Source: Pseudomonas sp. AL03 (GTDB lineage Bacteria > Pseudomonadota > Gammaproteobacteria > Pseudomonadales > Pseudomonadaceae). From it: 64,000 nt of DNA. Below, one piece after another: positions 17,791-27,844 of the stretch. The stretch is from NCBI RefSeq assembly GCF_029960815.1, contig NZ_JASBRE010000003.1, forward strand, positions 124,001 through 188,000. The letters run 5' to 3'. The notes under the pieces were generated by a model that was given only the letters and a program-made list of their open reading frames with translations, did not search any database and was not told where the DNA came from. A program made the position numbers and the translations under genes. Within the stretch, counting starts at the first letter, position 1; each line of letters starts with the position of its first letter.

Positions 17791-18855
17791 ATGAACTCGT
17801 CCGTCTCTGCTCTGCCGCTGTCCACCTTGAGCCCTGCCAATGAAGCACTGACCTTGCGTCTGCCCAGCTCATTGCAACTCAAACAGCAATTACCACTCAG
17901 CAACGCCCTGAGCCAGCAAGTCGCCGCCCACCGCCAAGCGGTTCGCGCGATCCTCAACGGTGAAGACTCCCGTCTGCTAGTCATCGTCGGCCCCTGCTCG
18001 ATTCATGATCCAAAGTCCGCCCTCGAATACGCCGGCAACCTCGCCCGCCTCGCCGCCGACGTCAGCGATGAAGTGCTGCTGGTAATGCGCGCTTACATCG
18101 AAAAACCCCGCACCACCGTCGGCTGGAAAGGCCTGGTCTACGACCCCCATCTGGATGGCAGCGATGACATGGCGGGCGGTTTGACGCTGTCCCGCGAACT
18201 GATGCGTGAAATGCTTCGCCTGGGACTGCCGATTGCCACCGAACTGCTGCAACCGATGGCCGTCGGTTACTTCGACGACCTGCTGAGCTGGGTCGCCATT
18301 GGCGCTCGCACTACCGAGTCGCAGATCCACCGGGAAATGGCCAGCGGCCTGAGCATGCCGGTCGGCTTCAAGAACGGCACCGATGGCGGTGTCGGTGTTG
18401 CCAGCGACGCCATGCGCTCTGCCGCCCATCCGCACCGGCACTTCGGTGTCGATAGCCAGGGCTACCCCGCGATCATTCAGACCCCGGGCAATCCCGACAC
18501 GCACCTGGTATTGCGCGGAGGCCATCGCGGGCCGAACTACGACCGCGCGAGTGTCGCCCAGGTGCACAGCGATTTGACCGAACTCAAGATCCCGGCACGG
18601 ATCATGGTCGACTGCAGCCATGCCAACAGTGGCAAAGACCCGTTGCGTCAGCCGGCGGTGTTCAACGACGTGCTTGAACAACGCCTGCAAGGTGACCGAT
18701 CGCTGATCGGCATGATGATCGAGAGCCATCTGTTCGAAGGCTGCCAACCGCTGAGCCCGTCAATGCGTTACGGCGTGTCAGTCACGGACGGCTGCCTTGG
18801 CTGGAGCGGGACGGAACAGCTGTTGCGCCAGGCAGCCGACCGGCTCAGAGCGTAG
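17791..18855 (+). CDS. Class I 3-deoxy-7-phosphoheptulonate (DAHP) synthase
   Basis: The 354-aa enzyme condenses phosphoenolpyruvate and erythrose-4-phosphate, the entry step of the shikimate pathway. Family motifs are present: VIVGPCSIHDP, RAYIEKPRTTVGWKGL, GARTTESQIHREMASGLSMPVGFKNGT, LRGGHRGPNYD and MVDCSHANSGKD. The N-terminal extension typical of E. coli AroF/AroG/AroH-type enzymes is present. Which amino acid feeds back on it cannot be read safely. A longer frame begins at GTG 17749, but the ATG at 17791 preceded by AGGA fits the family. Upstream leader peptides and a terminator indicate attenuation by aromatic amino acids. Confidence 0.95.
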   Translation: MNSSVSALPLSTLSPANEALTLRLPSSLQLKQQLPLSNALSQQVAAHRQAVRAILNGEDSRLLVIVGPCSIHDPKSALEYAGNLARLAADVSDEVLLVMRAYIEKPRTTVGWKGLVYDPHLDGSDDMAGGLTLSRELMREMLRLGLPIATELLQPMAVGYFDDLLSWVAIGARTTESQIHREMASGLSMPVGFKNGTDGGVGVASDAMRSAAHPHRHFGVDSQGYPAIIQTPGNPDTHLVLRGGHRGPNYDRASVAQVHSDLTELKIPARIMVDCSHANSGKDPLRQPAVFNDVLEQRLQGDRSLIGMMIESHLFEGCQPLSPSMRYGVSVTDGCLGWSGTEQLLRQAADRLRA

Positions 18856-19166
18856 AACCGGGATCAACAACCGGCGTGAGCCACACCCTCGTCCAGTCCT
18901 CGATAGAGGACTGGAAGTCGGAATCGAGACACGATGAACAGGCAAAAGGTTTTCCCGAAGTAGGCCATCGCAGAAAAACGCTCTGTTACAGATAAAAAGA
19001 TGTCCAAATATTCCGACCAAGAGCTCATCTACTTTCGAGCTTTCGTACATTTTCTATTCCGTTTTCATCAGGTTACAGCGGCTTTTTCATACAACGTCGA
19101 GCTGCTGGTGTGCTTTAGAGTGAGCCCATCAACACACCGCTGAACGACTGCGAAAAAGGAAAGAAC
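18856..19166. other. Intergenic stretch with a perfect hairpin
   Basis: The gap between the DAHP synthase and lipase genes contains a perfect 9-bp stem with a GATA loop (CCAGTCCTC/GAGGACTGG, 18893-18914) soon after the DAHP synthase stop. There is no T tract behind it, so it may be a processing or stabilising hairpin and not a terminator. The rest is AT-richer and should hold the lipase promoter. I see no gene in it. Confidence 0.5.
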
Positions 19167-20048
19167 ATGCTACGGAATGCAACTACTCAATATCCGATCC
19201 TGTTGATCCACGGGCTCTTCGGCTTCGATCGCATCGGCAAGATCGAACTCTTTCATGACGTCAAGCAGGCCCTCAGAAGTGCAGGCGCAAGAGTGTTTGT
19301 CCCGCACGTGTCGGCTACCCATAGCAATGAAGTCCGCGGCGACCAACTCCTGGCGCAGATCGACCGCGTGCTGGAAGGCACCGGTGCGAGCAAAGTCAAC
19401 TTGATCGGTCACAGTCAAGGCGCACTCGCCGCACGTTATGCGGCGGCGGTTGCACCGGAGGCAATCGCTTCGGTGACGTCCGTCAGTGGACCGAATCACG
19501 GCTCGGAGCTGGCTGACTTCCTGCGCAAGGCACTGACGCCCGGCCGCCTGCCAGAGCACGTCGCCGAGACGGTTGCCACCTTGTTCGCAGACTTTCTGTC
19601 ATTGCTCAGTGGCAACCGCCAGCTACCGCAAAACGCTATCGCCGCGCTGAATGCCCTGACCACCGAAGGCGTCGGCGCATTTAACGACAAGTACCCCCAG
19701 GGATTGCCGAAAACCTGGGGTGGCAAGGGTCGCGAACGGGTCAATGGCGTACGTTATTACTCCTGGAGCGGCACCCTGCAGGGCGACATCCTCGACAAAG
19801 GGCTCGATGCCCTGAATCCACTGCATGGGTTTCTCCGCGCCTTTTCCCACTACTTCACCACCGAAGCCGAGCAGAACGACGGTCTGGTTGGCCGCTACAG
19901 CTCTCATTTGGGCAAAGTCATTCGTTCCGACTATCCGCTGGATCATCTGGACAGCCTCAGCCAGACCGCCGGCCCGTTGCGTAAGGGCATCGACCCGATT
20001 GCCCTGTATGTGCAGCATGCGGAGCGCCTGAGAAATGCCGGCCTATAA
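19167..20048 (+). CDS. Triacylglycerol lipase, family I.1 (P. fragi type)
   Basis: The 293-aa alpha/beta hydrolase has oxyanion-hole motif HGLFGFD at 15-21, nucleophile Ser83 in GHSQG, Asp238 in QNDGLVGRYSSHLG and His260 in YPLDHLDS. The same length and many of the same blocks occur in the P. fragi lipase. It lacks an N-terminal signal peptide and no lipase foldase (lif) gene is next to it, as is usual for this subgroup. It hydrolyses acylglycerols; whether it leaves the cell is not shown. AAGGA precedes the ATG. The gene appears monocistronic, with a 108-bp gap to the next gene. Confidence 0.93.
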   Translation: MLRNATTQYPILLIHGLFGFDRIGKIELFHDVKQALRSAGARVFVPHVSATHSNEVRGDQLLAQIDRVLEGTGASKVNLIGHSQGALAARYAAAVAPEAIASVTSVSGPNHGSELADFLRKALTPGRLPEHVAETVATLFADFLSLLSGNRQLPQNAIAALNALTTEGVGAFNDKYPQGLPKTWGGKGRERVNGVRYYSWSGTLQGDILDKGLDALNPLHGFLRAFSHYFTTEAEQNDGLVGRYSSHLGKVIRSDYPLDHLDSLSQTAGPLRKGIDPIALYVQHAERLRNAGL

Positions 20049-20156
20049 AGGCATGCCATACCGGCCTGCGCGGTCTGAACGGAACTTTGAGAAGAAATAG
20101 ACCACTGAATCCGGTAGGCTCCGCATTTTACTGAACATTGAAAGGAGTATTTTTCC

Positions 20157-20438
20157 ATGCCTAAAGCCACTGCCCGTCACATCCTGGTTGCCTCGGAAGC
20201 CAAGTGCAACGAACTCAAAGCCCAGATCGAGGGCGGCGTCGATTTCGCCGAAGTCGCCAAAGCCAACTCCATGTGCCCGTCCAGCCGCCAGGGCGGTGAT
20301 CTGGGTACGTTCGGTCCAGGCCAGATGGTCAAGGAATTCGACACCGTGGTCTTCAGCGCACCGATCAACGTGGTGCAAGGCCCGGTCAAGACCCAGTTCG
20401 GTTACCACCTGCTGGAAGTGACCAGCCGCCAGGACTGA
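20157..20438 (+). CDS. ppiC: Single-domain parvulin peptidyl-prolyl isomerase
   Basis: The 93-aa protein is a complete parvulin domain with no targeting signal: ATARHILVASEAKCNELKAQI, the CPSSRQGGDLGTFGPGQMVKEFD block and the closing VKTQFGYHLLEV. It is expected to catalyse cis-trans isomerisation of X-Pro bonds in the cytoplasm, like E. coli PpiC/Par10. AAAGGAG stands 9-10 nt before the ATG. A paralogue of similar size lies at 35963-36238 in this window; the two share the CPS..GGDLG...PGQMV core but differ elsewhere. Confidence 0.93.
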   Translation: MPKATARHILVASEAKCNELKAQIEGGVDFAEVAKANSMCPSSRQGGDLGTFGPGQMVKEFDTVVFSAPINVVQGPVKTQFGYHLLEVTSRQD

Positions 20439-20457
20439 TCAACCCTTACGTTTTCTG

Positions 20458-20493
20458 CACAACGGCCTGCCTTTTTGGTGGGCCGTTGTGTTT
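20458..20493 (+). terminator. Intrinsic terminator after the parvulin gene
   Basis: A perfect 10-bp stem (CACAACGGCC/GGCCGTTGTG) with a 13-nt loop is followed by TTTGGG. It lies 20 bp after the ppiC stop. The short T run makes it a moderate rather than strong terminator. Confidence 0.6.
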
Positions 20494-20574
20494 GGGATAC
20501 GTGATACGGCTGGCGAGGGACGCGCCGCTAGCGTACAAATTGCGGATATTGACCACCCGGCTCTAAGGCTGACA

Positions 20575-22443
20575 ATGCGACTGGCTTTCTCTACTTTGTT
20601 GTTCACTGCCGTGACCCTGTTGTTGGGCGTCACCGGTGTGAATGCAGCACCGCAACATGCGTTGACCGTGTACGGTGAACCGGCGAAGTATCCTGCCGGC
20701 TTTAGTCATTTTGCCTATACAAACCCGCAAGCCCCCAAGGGTGGCACGATGCGCCGCTCGGCAATCGAAATCGGTCATTTCGATCATATGTTGCCTTACA
20801 TCGACAAAGGCATTGGCGTCACACAGATAGACGGCCTGCTTTACTCCCCCCTCGCCCAGCGCTCGCTGGACGAGCCTTACACCGTGTACGGTCTGGTGGC
20901 TACGATGATGGAGCGCTCGGACGACGGTTTGTTCCTGCGTTTCTACCTGAACCCCAAGGCCCGTTTCGCCGACGGCAAACCGATCACAGCCGAAGACGTG
21001 CGCTACACTTTCGACCTGCTGATGACCCAGGGCAGCCTACGTTATCGCACCCAATTCGCCGACGTCAAAGGCGTCGAAGTGGAGTCGCCGCTGACGGTTC
21101 GGTTCGACTTGAAAAGTAATCAGAACCGTACCCTGCCCCTCGATATCGCGACCTTGCCGGTGTTTCCCGAGCATTGGTGGAAGACTCGCGACTTCGCCAA
21201 TGGTGGCGGTTACGAGCCGCCGTTGGGCAGCGGCCCCTACAAGGTGAGCAAGGTTGACTCCGGTCGCAGCATCACCTTCGAGCGTAATGCCGATTGGTGG
21301 GGCAAGGACCTGCCGGTCAGCCGCGGCCTCTACAACTTCGATCGTTTCAGCATCGAGTACTTCGGCGATACCGACGTCGCCCGCCAGGTCCTGCGGGGGG
21401 GTGCCTACGACTACAACCGCGAATTTTCCGCCACCGGTTACTCCATCGGCTACGACAGCCCGGCCCTGAGCGACGGGCGCTTGCAAAAGGCGCATCTGGC
21501 AACACAAGCCCCCCAACCGGCCCAGGGTTTTGTGTTCAACCTGCAAAACCCGATGTTCCAGGACCGTCGAGTGCGCCAGGCGCTGGTCATGCTCTGGGAT
21601 TTCGAGTGGAGCAACCGGCAGATGATGCGCGACATGTACATCCGCCAGCAGAGTTTCTTTTCCAACACCGACCTCGCCGCCCGACAACTGCCGGACGCCG
21701 GCGAGCTGGCGATTCTCGAACCGTTGCGCGGGCAGATCCCCGACGAGGTGTTCACCAAAGTTTTCGAAGCACCAAAAACCGATGGCAGCGGCCTGATACG
21801 CGACAAACAGCTGCAGGCACTCGACTTGCTCGAACAGGCCGGCTGGAAACCCGATGGCGATCAACTGGTCAACGCCGAAGGCAAGCCGCTGAGTTTCACT
21901 TTCCTGGTCAGCCAGAACGGCATGGACCGATTGCTGCTGCCTTATAAGCGCACCCTGAAACAGATCGGCATCGACCTGAACATCCGTCGCATCGACTCGT
22001 CCCAATACGTAAATCGCCTGATGAGCCGCGATTACGACATGATCGTCACCGGCTACCCGGTCACGACTTCGCCAGGCAGTGAACTGTTCAATTACTTCGG
22101 CTCGTTCTCGGCCAACGACCCTGGCGCCAACAACTACATGGTCCTGAAGAATCCGGCCGTCGACACACTGGTCACCGGGCTGGTTCGCGCCACCACCCAA
22201 CCCGAGATGCTGCGCTACGCCCACGCGCTGGACCGGGTGCTGCAATGGAACTACTACTGGATTCCCAACTATTACCCGCCGGGCACCTCCACTGTGTGGT
22301 GGAATCGTTTCGGCAGGCCCAACGAGCAAGCGAGCAATGACGAAGCCATCGAGAGCTGGTGGGAAATAAGCACCACGCCATTGACCAACCAACAGATGAC
22401 GGCTGAGCAAATCAACCGTGGCAAACCCGGAGGGCCGCGCTGA
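20575..22443 (+). CDS. yejA: Extracellular solute-binding protein of a peptide ABC importer (YejA type)
   Basis: The 622-aa periplasmic receptor belongs to SBP family 5 (DppA/OppA). A Sec signal peptide covers residues 1-24 (hydrophobic core [13 protein letters not shown], cleavage after VNA). The YejA-type opening [21 protein letters not shown] and the C-terminal [22 protein letters not shown] fit this subfamily. The frame is open to 20488, but the ATG at 20575, with AAGG upstream, starts directly at the signal peptide. It is the first gene of yejABEF and its stop overlaps the yejB start (TGATG). Related systems take up microcin C and, in P. aeruginosa (NppABCD), uridyl-peptide antibiotics. 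Confidence 0.93.
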   Translation: MRLAFSTLLFTAVTLLLGVTGVNAAPQHALTVYGEPAKYPAGFSHFAYTNPQAPKGGTMRRSAIEIGHFDHMLPYIDKGIGVTQIDGLLYSPLAQRSLDEPYTVYGLVATMMERSDDGLFLRFYLNPKARFADGKPITAEDVRYTFDLLMTQGSLRYRTQFADVKGVEVESPLTVRFDLKSNQNRTLPLDIATLPVFPEHWWKTRDFANGGGYEPPLGSGPYKVSKVDSGRSITFERNADWWGKDLPVSRGLYNFDRFSIEYFGDTDVARQVLRGGAYDYNREFSATGYSIGYDSPALSDGRLQKAHLATQAPQPAQGFVFNLQNPMFQDRRVRQALVMLWDFEWSNRQMMRDMYIRQQSFFSNTDLAARQLPDAGELAILEPLRGQIPDEVFTKVFEAPKTDGSGLIRDKQLQALDLLEQAGWKPDGDQLVNAEGKPLSFTFLVSQNGMDRLLLPYKRTLKQIGIDLNIRRIDSSQYVNRLMSRDYDMIVTGYPVTTSPGSELFNYFGSFSANDPGANNYMVLKNPAVDTLVTGLVRATTQPEMLRYAHALDRVLQWNYYWIPNYYPPGTSTVWWNRFGRPNEQASNDEAIESWWEISTTPLTNQQMTAEQINRGKPGGPR

Positions 22444-23504
22444 TGTGGGCTTATATACTGCGGCGTCTGCTGTTGATCATTCCGACGTTGGTGATCATTC
22501 TTCTGGTCAACTTCATCATCGTCCAGGCCGCACCGGGCGGCCCGGTGGAACAGGCCATCGCTCGGTTGCAAGGCATCGGCGGGGCGAGCGTCGGCGGCGG
22601 TTCCGGCGAAACCATGTCCGGCACCTCCCGATCCAGTCGCGGCCTCGACCCGCAGCTGATCAAGGACATCGAAAAGCAATACGGCTTCGATAAGTCGGCG
22701 CACGAACGCCTGTGGCTGATGCTCACCCGTTACGCGCGCCTGGACTTCGGCAAGAGTTTTTTTCGCGGCGCGACCGTCACCGACCTGATCCTGGAAAAAA
22801 TGCCGGTGACCATTTCCCTCGGGCTCTGGGCGACGCTGATCACCTACCTGGTGTCGATTCCTTTGGGCATCCGCAAAGCCGTGCACCACGGCAGCCATTT
22901 CGATATCTGGAGCAGCACCGCGATCGTCATCGGCTACGCCATGCCAGCGTTCCTGTTCGCGATGTTCCTGATCGTGGTCTTTGCCGGTGGCACCTCGCTG
23001 AACTGGTTCCCGGTGCGCGGGCTGGTCTCGGACAACTTCGAGTCGCTGTCGACCGTGGGCAAAATCGCCGATTACTTCTGGCACCTAATATTGCCAGTCA
23101 CCTCGCTGGTGATCGGCGGGTTCGCCACGCTGACCATTCTGACCAAGAACTCCTTCCTCAATGAAATCACGCGCCAGTACGTGGTCACCGCCCGCGCCAA
23201 GGGCCTGAGCGAACGCCGAGTGCTTTACGGTCATGTGTTTCGCAACGCCATGCTGTTGGTTGTTTCGGGGATTCCCCAGGCGTTTATCAGCGTATTTTTT
23301 GCCGGTTCCCTGCTGATCGAAGTGATTTTCTCCCTCGACGGATTGGGCCGCATGAGCTACGAGGCCGCGGTTTCACGGGACTATCCGGTGGTATTCGGTT
23401 CGCTGTTCATCTTCACGCTGTTCGGCCTCTTGATAAAACTCGTCGGCGACCTCTGCTACACCCTCGTCGATCCGCGTATCGACTTCGCCGCGAGGAACGC
23501 CTGA
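22443..23504 (+). CDS. yejB: Peptide ABC transporter permease YejB
   Basis: The 353-aa inner-membrane permease starts [21 protein letters not shown], the first membrane helix, then has the long periplasmic loop typical of DppB/YejB. The binding-protein-dependent transport domain occupies about residues 145-350, with the coupling-helix motif near [30 protein letters not shown]. It forms the channel with YejE and is energised by YejF. Its start overlaps the yejA stop by one base and its stop overlaps the yejE start, so the operon is translationally coupled. Confidence 0.95.
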   Translation: MWAYILRRLLLIIPTLVIILLVNFIIVQAAPGGPVEQAIARLQGIGGASVGGGSGETMSGTSRSSRGLDPQLIKDIEKQYGFDKSAHERLWLMLTRYARLDFGKSFFRGATVTDLILEKMPVTISLGLWATLITYLVSIPLGIRKAVHHGSHFDIWSSTAIVIGYAMPAFLFAMFLIVVFAGGTSLNWFPVRGLVSDNFESLSTVGKIADYFWHLILPVTSLVIGGFATLTILTKNSFLNEITRQYVVTARAKGLSERRVLYGHVFRNAMLLVVSGIPQAFISVFFAGSLLIEVIFSLDGLGRMSYEAAVSRDYPVVFGSLFIFTLFGLLIKLVGDLCYTLVDPRIDFAARNA

Positions 23505-24526
23505 TGTTCAAGCTCTCGCCGTTAGGTCGTCGTCGTTTCGAGCGGTTCAAGAAAAACCGTCGCGGCTGGTGGTCGCTGTGGTTGTTTGTCGGCCTGTTTC
23601 TGTTGACCCTCGGTGGCGAGCTGATCGCCAACGACAAGCCGCTGATCGTCAGCTATCAGGGATCCCTCTACTTCCCGGCCCTGAAGCGTCATACCGAGCA
23701 GGAGTTTGGCGGCCAGCTGCCGTTCCAGGCGGACTACCGCAGCGACTATGTGCAGAATCTGATTCACAAGGACGGTGGCTGGATGCTGTTCCCGCCGATC
23801 CCCTTCAGCGACGACACGCCGAACTATGACCTCAATCAACCGACGCCCAGTCCTCCGACGAAGGTTAACTGGCTGGGCACCGACGACCAGGCGCGGGACG
23901 TGTTGGCTCGAGTGATTTTCGGTGCGCGGGTGTCAATCCTGTTTGCCTTGATGCTGACGTTTGTCAGCGCACTGATCGGCATCGCCGCCGGCGCCCTGCA
24001 AGGCTACTACGGCGGCTGGGTCGACCTGATCGGTCAACGGTTGCTGGAGGTTTGGTCGGGGCTGCCGGTGCTGTATTTGCTGATCATCCTGTCGGGTTTC
24101 GTCGAGCCTAATTTCTGGTGGCTACTGGGGATCATGGCGCTGTTTTCCTGGCTGGCCCTGGTGGACGTGGTGCGCGCCGAGTTTCTACGCGGACGCAACC
24201 TGGAATACGTCAAAGCAGCACGGGCACTGGGCCTGACCGACCGCAAAATCATCGTCCGGCACATCCTGCCCAACGCGATGAACGCGGCCCTGAGCTATCT
24301 GCCGTTCATTCTGACCGGGGCGATCTCGACCCTCACCGCATTGGACTTCCTCGGTTTCGGCATGCCCGCCGGCAGTGCATCGCTGGGCGAGTTGATCGGC
24401 CAAGGCAAGCAGAACCTGCAAGCGCCGTGGCTGGGATTGACAGCGTTTTTCACCCTGGCGCTGATTCTTTCTTTACTGGTGTTTATCGGGGAGGCGTTAC
24501 GTGATGCTTTCGATCCCCGATCTTGA
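23504..24526 (+). CDS. yejE: Peptide ABC transporter permease YejE
   Basis: The 340-aa second permease has an N-terminal OppC-type helix (WWSLWLFVGLFLLTLGGELIAN), a periplasmic insert with LNWLGTDDQARDVLARVIFGARVS-like features, and a transport domain with the coupling motif REFLRGRNLEYVKAARALGLTD-type block near residue 225. It pairs with YejB. It starts on the last base of yejB, and yejF follows 27 bp after its stop. Confidence 0.95.
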   Translation: MFKLSPLGRRRFERFKKNRRGWWSLWLFVGLFLLTLGGELIANDKPLIVSYQGSLYFPALKRHTEQEFGGQLPFQADYRSDYVQNLIHKDGGWMLFPPIPFSDDTPNYDLNQPTPSPPTKVNWLGTDDQARDVLARVIFGARVSILFALMLTFVSALIGIAAGALQGYYGGWVDLIGQRLLEVWSGLPVLYLLIILSGFVEPNFWWLLGIMALFSWLALVDVVRAEFLRGRNLEYVKAARALGLTDRKIIVRHILPNAMNAALSYLPFILTGAISTLTALDFLGFGMPAGSASLGELIGQGKQNLQAPWLGLTAFFTLALILSLLVFIGEALRDAFDPRS

Positions 24527-24553
24527 TCCGAGATCATGATGCGGACTGTTGAT

Positions 24554-26137
24554 ATGAGTAACAACCTGATCGAAATCCGTGACCTCAGCGTGGCCTTCAG
24601 CGGCCAGACCGTGGTGCGCAACCTGTGCCTGGACATCCGCCCCGGTGAATGCCTGGCGCTGGTGGGCGAGTCGGGCTGCGGCAAATCGGTGACCGCCCAC
24701 TCGATCCTGCAACTGCTGCCCGAGAGCGGCACCGAAACCACTGGCAGCATCCGCTATCGTGGCAAGGAGCTGGTCGGCGCTTCGGCCAAGGTGCTGCGTG
24801 AATTGCGCGGTAACCGCATCGCGATGATCTTTCAGGAGCCGATGACCTCGCTCAATCCGCTGCACAGCATCGAAAAACAGATCGGCGAAACCCTGCTGCT
24901 GCACAAGGGCCTGACCGGCAAAGCGGCGCAAGCGCGGATTCTCGAGTTGCTGCATCTGGTGGGCATTCAGAAGCCCAAAGAGCGGCTCAAGGCCTACCCC
25001 CACCAACTGTCCGGCGGCCAGCGGCAACGGGTGATGATCGCCATGGCCCTGGCCTGCGAACCGGAATTGCTGATCGCCGACGAACCGACGACAGCGCTGG
25101 ACGTGACGGTGCAGCGCAAGATCCTGCTGCTGCTCAAATCCCTGCAACAGCGACTCGGCATGTCGCTGCTGCTGATCAGCCACGACCTCAATCTGGTGCG
25201 CAGCATTGCCCAGCGAGTGTGCGTGATGAAGGCTGGGGAAATCGTCGAGCAGGCACCTTGCGAAACACTGTTTACCGAACCGAAACACCCTTACAGCTGC
25301 GTATTGCTGAACGCCGAACCGGAAGGTGAAGCTCTGCCCCGGGACGAGCGCGAGAACGTGCTGGAAGTGGACAATCTACGGGTGCAGTTCGCCCTCGGTG
25401 GCGGGCTGTTTCAGCGCAAGACTTATCTCAAGGCCGTGGACGGTATCAGCCTGAATATTCAGCGCGGCAAGACGCTGGGCATTGTGGGCGAATCCGGTTC
25501 CGGCAAGTCGACGCTGGGTCAGGCGATCCTGCGTTTGCTCGATTCCGAAGGCAGCATTCGCTTTCAAGGTGAGGCGCTGGACGGTCTGACGCAGAAGCAG
25601 CTTCGACCATGGCGCAAGAAAATGCAGGTGGTGTTTCAGGACCCCTTCGGCAGCCTCAGCCCACGAATGTCCGTGGCGCAGATCATCAGTGAAGGCCTTG
25701 AGGTGCATAGCCAGTTGACCGCTGACGAATGCAAAGCCGAAGTGATTCGGGCATTGGAAGAAGTTGGCCTCGACCCGCAAAGCCGCCATCGCTACCCGCA
25801 CGAGTTCTCCGGTGGCCAACGCCAACGCATCGCCATCGCCCGCGCGCTGGTGCTGAAACCGGCGCTGATCCTGTTGGACGAACCGACTTCGGCGCTGGAT
25901 CGCACGGTGCAAAAACAAGTGGTCGCCCTGCTCCGCCAACTTCAGGAAAAACATGGCCTGACTTACCTGTTCATCAGCCACGACCTGGCGGTGGTGCGCG
26001 CACTGGCTCACGACATGATCGTGATCAAGGACGGCAAAATCGTGGAAAGCGGCGCCAGCCACGACGTGTTCGATTCGCCGCAGCATCCGTACACCAAAGA
26101 GCTGTTGGCGGCGGCGCATCCTGGGGCCGTTCGATGA
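24554..26137 (+). CDS. yejF: Peptide ABC transporter ATP-binding protein YejF (two ATPase domains)
   Basis: The 527-aa protein fuses two ABC ATPases, as YejF does. Domain 1 has Walker [11 protein letters not shown], signature [15 protein letters not shown] and Walker [13 protein letters not shown]. Domain 2 has [25 protein letters not shown] and [12 protein letters not shown]. The oligopeptide-type C-terminal motif HPYS/HPYT follows each domain. It powers YejB/YejE. An alternative ATG 18 bp upstream (24536) is possible. The last codons overlap the start of the downstream sigma54 regulator by 4 bp (ATGA). Confidence 0.94.
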   Translation: MSNNLIEIRDLSVAFSGQTVVRNLCLDIRPGECLALVGESGCGKSVTAHSILQLLPESGTETTGSIRYRGKELVGASAKVLRELRGNRIAMIFQEPMTSLNPLHSIEKQIGETLLLHKGLTGKAAQARILELLHLVGIQKPKERLKAYPHQLSGGQRQRVMIAMALACEPELLIADEPTTALDVTVQRKILLLLKSLQQRLGMSLLLISHDLNLVRSIAQRVCVMKAGEIVEQAPCETLFTEPKHPYSCVLLNAEPEGEALPRDERENVLEVDNLRVQFALGGGLFQRKTYLKAVDGISLNIQRGKTLGIVGESGSGKSTLGQAILRLLDSEGSIRFQGEALDGLTQKQLRPWRKKMQVVFQDPFGSLSPRMSVAQIISEGLEVHSQLTADECKAEVIRALEEVGLDPQSRHRYPHEFSGGQRQRIAIARALVLKPALILLDEPTSALDRTVQKQVVALLRQLQEKHGLTYLFISHDLAVVRALAHDMIVIKDGKIVESGASHDVFDSPQHPYTKELLAAAHPGAVR

Positions 26138-27549
26138 ACACCACCGACAGCCTCAAGGACTACCAACGCGTTCGCCTGCTGGCGATCCGTTCGTTGTTCG
26201 AGATCATTGAGCAGTCGAGTGAAGGCACGGTGATTGTCGACCGCGATGCCAACATCGTCTGGATGAACGAGCGTTATGCCCGACGCTTCGGCCTGGAATC
26301 GGCGGAAGTGGCCATCGGCAAGGCCTGCGAAAGCGTGATCCCCGGCAGTCTGTTGCGCGAGGTGGTGCGCACGGGGCGGCCGATTTTGCTCGACATGCAG
26401 GACACCCCCAAAGAGCCGCTGGTGGTGATGCGCCTGCCGATTCACGACGACGCCGGTGTGGTGATCGGCGCCATCGGTTTTGCGCTGTTCGACGAATTGC
26501 GCAGCCTCTCGCCGATGCTCAAGCGCTACATGAGCATGCAGGAAGAACTGGCGTCTACCCGCTCGCTGTTGCGAGCGCGGCAGACCAAGTACAACTTCGC
26601 CCATTTTATCGGCACCAGCGCCGCCAGCCTGGAAGTCAAACGCCGCGCCCGACGCAGTGCCAGCGCTGATTCACCGGTGTTGTTGCTGGGTGAAACCGGC
26701 ACTGGCAAAGAGCTGCTGGCCCAGGCGATCCACGGCGCTTCGCCGCGCGCGCACAAAGCCTTCGTCAGCATCAACAGCGCGGCGATTCCCGAATCGTTGC
26801 TGGAAGCGGAATTTTTCGGCACCGCGCCCGGCGCGTTTACCGGCGCCGATCGCAAGGGCCGCGCCGGCAAGTTACAGATCGCCCAGGGCGGCACACTGTT
26901 CCTCGATGAAATCGGCGACATGCCGTTGCCACTTCAAAGCAAATTGCTGCGGGTCCTGCAGGAAAAGGAATTCGAACCGGTGGGCTCCAACGAGGTGATC
27001 CAGAGCGATGTGCGGGTGATCGCCGCGACCTCCACGGATTTGCAAGCCGCGATTAAACGCGGCGAATTCCGCGCCGACCTGTATTACCGCCTCAACGTAC
27101 TGCCGATCCAGGTCCCGCCGCTTCGTGATCGACTGGATGACCTGCCGGCCCTCAGTGAAGCGATCCTTGAGGAACTGCGCAGTCAGCACGAATTGAACCG
27201 TGAATCGCTGGAGCTGTTGGGTCAGCACGCCTGGCCGGGGAACATACGCGAACTGCGCAATGTGCTGGAGCGCGCGGCATTGCTCAGTGATGACTTGATG
27301 CTGAATGCCACAGATATCCGCGCGGCGATTGGTACGTTCACACCGGTAGAGCGTGTCGCACCAGTAACGATTGAGCCGGTTGCGCAGGAGACTTTCAGTG
27401 CGGCTCGGGAGCGGTTTGATCGACAGTTGATTGAGGCCACCCTCGCGCAATGCGGCGGGAAGGTTGTTGAAGCGGCGGCGCGATTGGGACTGGGGCGGTC
27501 GACGTTGTACAAGAAGATGGTGGCGTTGGGGATTGCCGAGTCTCTATAA
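26134..27549 (+). CDS. hbcR: Sigma54-dependent activator, HbcR-like
   Basis: The 471-aa bacterial enhancer-binding protein has an N-terminal PAS sensor at about 15-130 (ASEGTVIVDRDANIVWMNE-like core). A central AAA+ domain covers about 150-385, with Walker A GETGTGKE, the sigma54 contact loop GAFTGA and Walker B LFLDEIGDM. A C-terminal Fis-type helix-turn-helix (VVEAAARLGLGRSTLYKKM) completes it. It stands before a GntP permease, 3-hydroxybutyrate dehydrogenase and acetoacetyl-CoA synthetase, the layout of the HbcR locus of P. aeruginosa, and a sigma54 promoter lies in front of the permease. A longer frame upstream is only yejF shadow; the ATG at 26134 overlaps the yejF stop. Confidence 0.88.
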   Translation: MNTTDSLKDYQRVRLLAIRSLFEIIEQSSEGTVIVDRDANIVWMNERYARRFGLESAEVAIGKACESVIPGSLLREVVRTGRPILLDMQDTPKEPLVVMRLPIHDDAGVVIGAIGFALFDELRSLSPMLKRYMSMQEELASTRSLLRARQTKYNFAHFIGTSAASLEVKRRARRSASADSPVLLLGETGTGKELLAQAIHGASPRAHKAFVSINSAAIPESLLEAEFFGTAPGAFTGADRKGRAGKLQIAQGGTLFLDEIGDMPLPLQSKLLRVLQEKEFEPVGSNEVIQSDVRVIAATSTDLQAAIKRGEFRADLYYRLNVLPIQVPPLRDRLDDLPALSEAILEELRSQHELNRESLELLGQHAWPGNIRELRNVLERAALLSDDLMLNATDIRAAIGTFTPVERVAPVTIEPVAQETFSAARERFDRQLIEATLAQCGGKVVEAAARLGLGRSTLYKKMVALGIAESL

Positions 27550-27582
27550 AGAGACATCGATCTCTATTGGTAGATCGGGCCT

Positions 27583-27672
27583 CTTCGCGGGCAAGCCTCG
27601 CTCCTACAGGTCAGGGAGTTCGCGATTTATCGGCTGGCCACAAACCCGTAGGAGCGAGGCTTGCCCGCGAAG
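27583..27672. repeat. REP pair (REPIN) between regulator and permease genes
   Basis: Two 25-bp units in inverted orientation (GTAGGAGCGAGGCTTGCCCG and its complement, each ending near CGCGAAG) are separated by about 40 bp. This is the common Pseudomonas fluorescens-type REP doublet. It could fold into a large hairpin and act as a transcription barrier behind the regulator gene. Confidence 0.9.
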
Positions 27673-27771
27673 GCGTCCGCACGGCCACTAAAAATCTCAA
27701 AACAGAGACAAACATACGCACCCCCACATTAAATACAAATAATTTATTTATATTTCAATGTCTTACACGGA

Positions 27772-27787
27772 TGGCACGAAACTCGCT
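27772..27787 (+). promoter_or_regulatory. Sigma54 (-24/-12) promoter of the 3-hydroxybutyrate operon
   Basis: TGGCACG-AAAC-TCGCT matches the consensus TGGCACG-N4-TTGCT at all but one position, with the required 10-nt spacing between the GG and GC doublets. It sits 58 bp before the GntP permease start and directly downstream of the gene for a sigma54 activator. Confidence 0.85.
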
Positions 27788-27844
27788 ATAGCCCTCTCCC
27801 ACAAAAGATTCACCCTACAAAAATAACAATCCAGGAGACACACC

